Part shown: in pieces, positions 63,366-64,000 of the stretch
Layout of the letters: the number at the start of each line of letters is the position of its first letter
Numbering within the stretch: position 1 is the first letter of the stretch
DNA from: Lachnospiraceae bacterium YSD2013
GTDB taxonomy: Bacteria > Bacillota > Clostridia > Lachnospirales > Lachnospiraceae
Assembly (NCBI GenBank): GCA_900100895.1
Contig: FMTX01000010.1
Location: 124,001-188,000, forward strand
Direction of reading: 5' to 3'
Length of the DNA stretch: 64,000 nt
The notes under the pieces: generated by a model
Told to the model about the DNA's origin: nothing
The model's database searches: none
The model's input: only the letters and a program-made list of their open reading frames with translations
Made by a program: the position numbers and the translations under genes

Positions 63366-63440
63366 GGCATTTTAGGCAGTGCAAACATATTTTTGCGCAA
63401 TCTAAAACGCCCGGCTTATCCCCTCGATAGCCGGACGTTT
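63366..63440 (-). promoter_or_regulatory. dtd leader with two overlapping, mutually exclusive hairpins
   Basis: Hairpin 1: AAACGTCCGGCT pairs with AGCCGGGCGTTT (63405-63416 with 63429-63440). Hairpin 2: GGGCGTTTTAG (63403-63413) pairs with CTAAAATGCCC (63366-63376) and extends through TTGCGCAAA/TTTGCAC. Both need the segment around 63405-63412, so only one can form. The design resembles a transcriptional or translational switch; the signal is unknown. Confidence 0.5.
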
Positions 63441-63544
63441 ATATTCGTTATACACACATATTAAACGTACCCCATTATCGCAAAGGAAACAGCAAATTAA
63501 CTCGAAATTAATTCTAAAAATTCTGAATTGAATCTATTGTTTAA

Positions 63545-63593
63545 ACTTTTAAAGCCCGTGAATCCACTTTAGAAACAAATGCACTCACGGGCT
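63545..63593 (-). terminator. Terminator of the right-edge GGDEF gene
   Basis: Minus-strand AGCCCGTGA (63585-63593) pairs with TCACGGGCT (63553-63561) with a 23-base loop that can extend the stem, followed by TTAAAAGTTT, just after the stop at 63598. Confidence 0.75.
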
Positions 63594-63597
63594 CATT

Positions 63598-64000
63598 TTA
63601 ATTCTTCCTGGCTTTTAAATCTCTCTTGTTGCTATACATTTTTCTGTCGGCTTCGAGAAGAAGCTTCTCCAAATCGTCCCAGCTTTCCGGAACACAGAAG
63701 GCAGTGCCGATGCCACACTCAAGTTTATACGGCTTTCCGTCGGTATCATTGGCCTCTGCAATCTTGCTTCGAATCTCATCTATCACAGCCTTACTCTTAT
63801 CCTCGGCATCAAAAGCCGCAAATACCATTGCGAACTCATCGCCGCCGAAACGCGCACATACGCTTCTCTTTGCTCTTGCATCAAGGATAATCTCACCGAT
63901 TTTTGAAAGAGCGAAATCTCCCTCGGTATGGCCGTAGGTGTCGTTGATGCCCTTAAGTCCGTTCATATCAATGGAAATGGCGCATAAGGTCTTCTTCGAA
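63598..64000 (-). CDS. GGDEF domain protein, C-terminal part (cut by window edge)
   Basis: The frame is open from the right edge (minus-strand codons giving SKKTLCAISIDMNGLKGINDTYGH) to a stop at 63598, 133 codons. It holds most of a GGDEF domain: ISIDMNGLKGINDTYGHTEGD, the active site RFGGDEFAMVF and the tail LEKLLLEADRKMYSNKRD. Synthesis of cyclic di-GMP is expected if the rest is intact. The N-terminal sensory part lies outside the window. The RxxD inhibitory site upstream of GGDEF is not visible. Confidence 0.9.
   Translation of the reverse strand, partial: SKKTLCAISIDMNGLKGINDTYGHTEGDFALSKIGEIILDARAKRSVCARFGGDEFAMVFAAFDAEDKSKAVIDEIRSKIAEANDTDGKPYKLECGIGTAFCVPESWDDLEKLLLEADRKMYSNKRDLKARKN

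Overview
The window looks like a stretch of Clostridia, most likely Lachnospiraceae, chromosome of moderate GC. The evidence is the Firmicutes housekeeping order asp23-nusB-xseA-xseB-ispA-dxs-tlyA-nadK-argR-recN, a perfect CIRCE in front of groES-groEL, strong GGAGG ribosome binding sites, YesM/YesN-type two-component signalling, and family variants (VanZ, DUF4230, LTA synthase) common in gut and rumen Lachnospiraceae. All but one of about 57 genes lie on the minus strand, as expected for one replichore with replication running along the minus-strand genes. I see no tRNA, rRNA, insertion sequence, prophage or CRISPR array. The sporulation genes that often flank this housekeeping block (spoIIIA before asp23; spoIVB-spo0A after recN) are absent here, which suggests a non-sporulating lineage.

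Layout in window coordinates (minus-strand operons read right to left): 1-3.3 kb, moxR - DUF58 - membrane transglutaminase-type protein (cut by the edge); 3.3-6.9 kb, a hicAB toxin-antitoxin pair followed by DUF4230, membrane and VanZ proteins; 7-8.8 kb, a GGDEF protein and an orphan HigA-like regulator; 8.9-13 kb, a membrane protein, glycogen synthase, tcdA and a polytopic membrane protein; 13-22 kb, the recN-to-asp23 block; 22-30.9 kb, an LTA-synthase/GDPD fusion, prfC, deoB, lspA, pnp and rpsO; 31-33 kb, a lipoprotein-like surface protein and a thioesterase; 33.5-42.3 kb, an ABC importer with its own sensor cluster (binding protein, histidine kinase, AraC-type regulator); 42.4-45.9 kb, two chemoreceptors; 46.1-48.2 kb, groES-groEL; 48.6-53.9 kb, an XRE regulator, an ArsB/NhaD-type permease behind a yybP-ykoY (Mn2+) riboswitch, a HAD phosphatase and an NSS symporter; 54-55.5 kb, the only plus-strand gene, an M32 carboxypeptidase; 55.5-64 kb, a phosphoesterase, a hybrid histidine kinase, a PRTase-like protein, dtd - SseB-like - glycoside hydrolase, and the end of another GGDEF gene.

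The least explained structure is a pair of intergenic arrays at 33188-33439 and 48258-48581. Nine units share one design: a 10-bp arm (C/T)AATRNATAA, 19-20 variable bases, then the same arm inverted. Units repeat mostly every 63-64 bp. Both arrays sit between the terminator of one gene and the predicted promoter of the next. The arms of a unit do not covary, which points to protein half-sites on DNA rather than RNA hairpins. I do not recognise this element. Other notable items are the Mn2+ riboswitch in front of an ArsB/NhaD-like permease, an ABC ATPase with about 120 extra residues in its helical subdomain, the LtaS-GDPD fusion, a predicted leaderless promoter for a sensor-linked binding protein, and several hairpin-rich leaders (MCP2, pnp, dtd).
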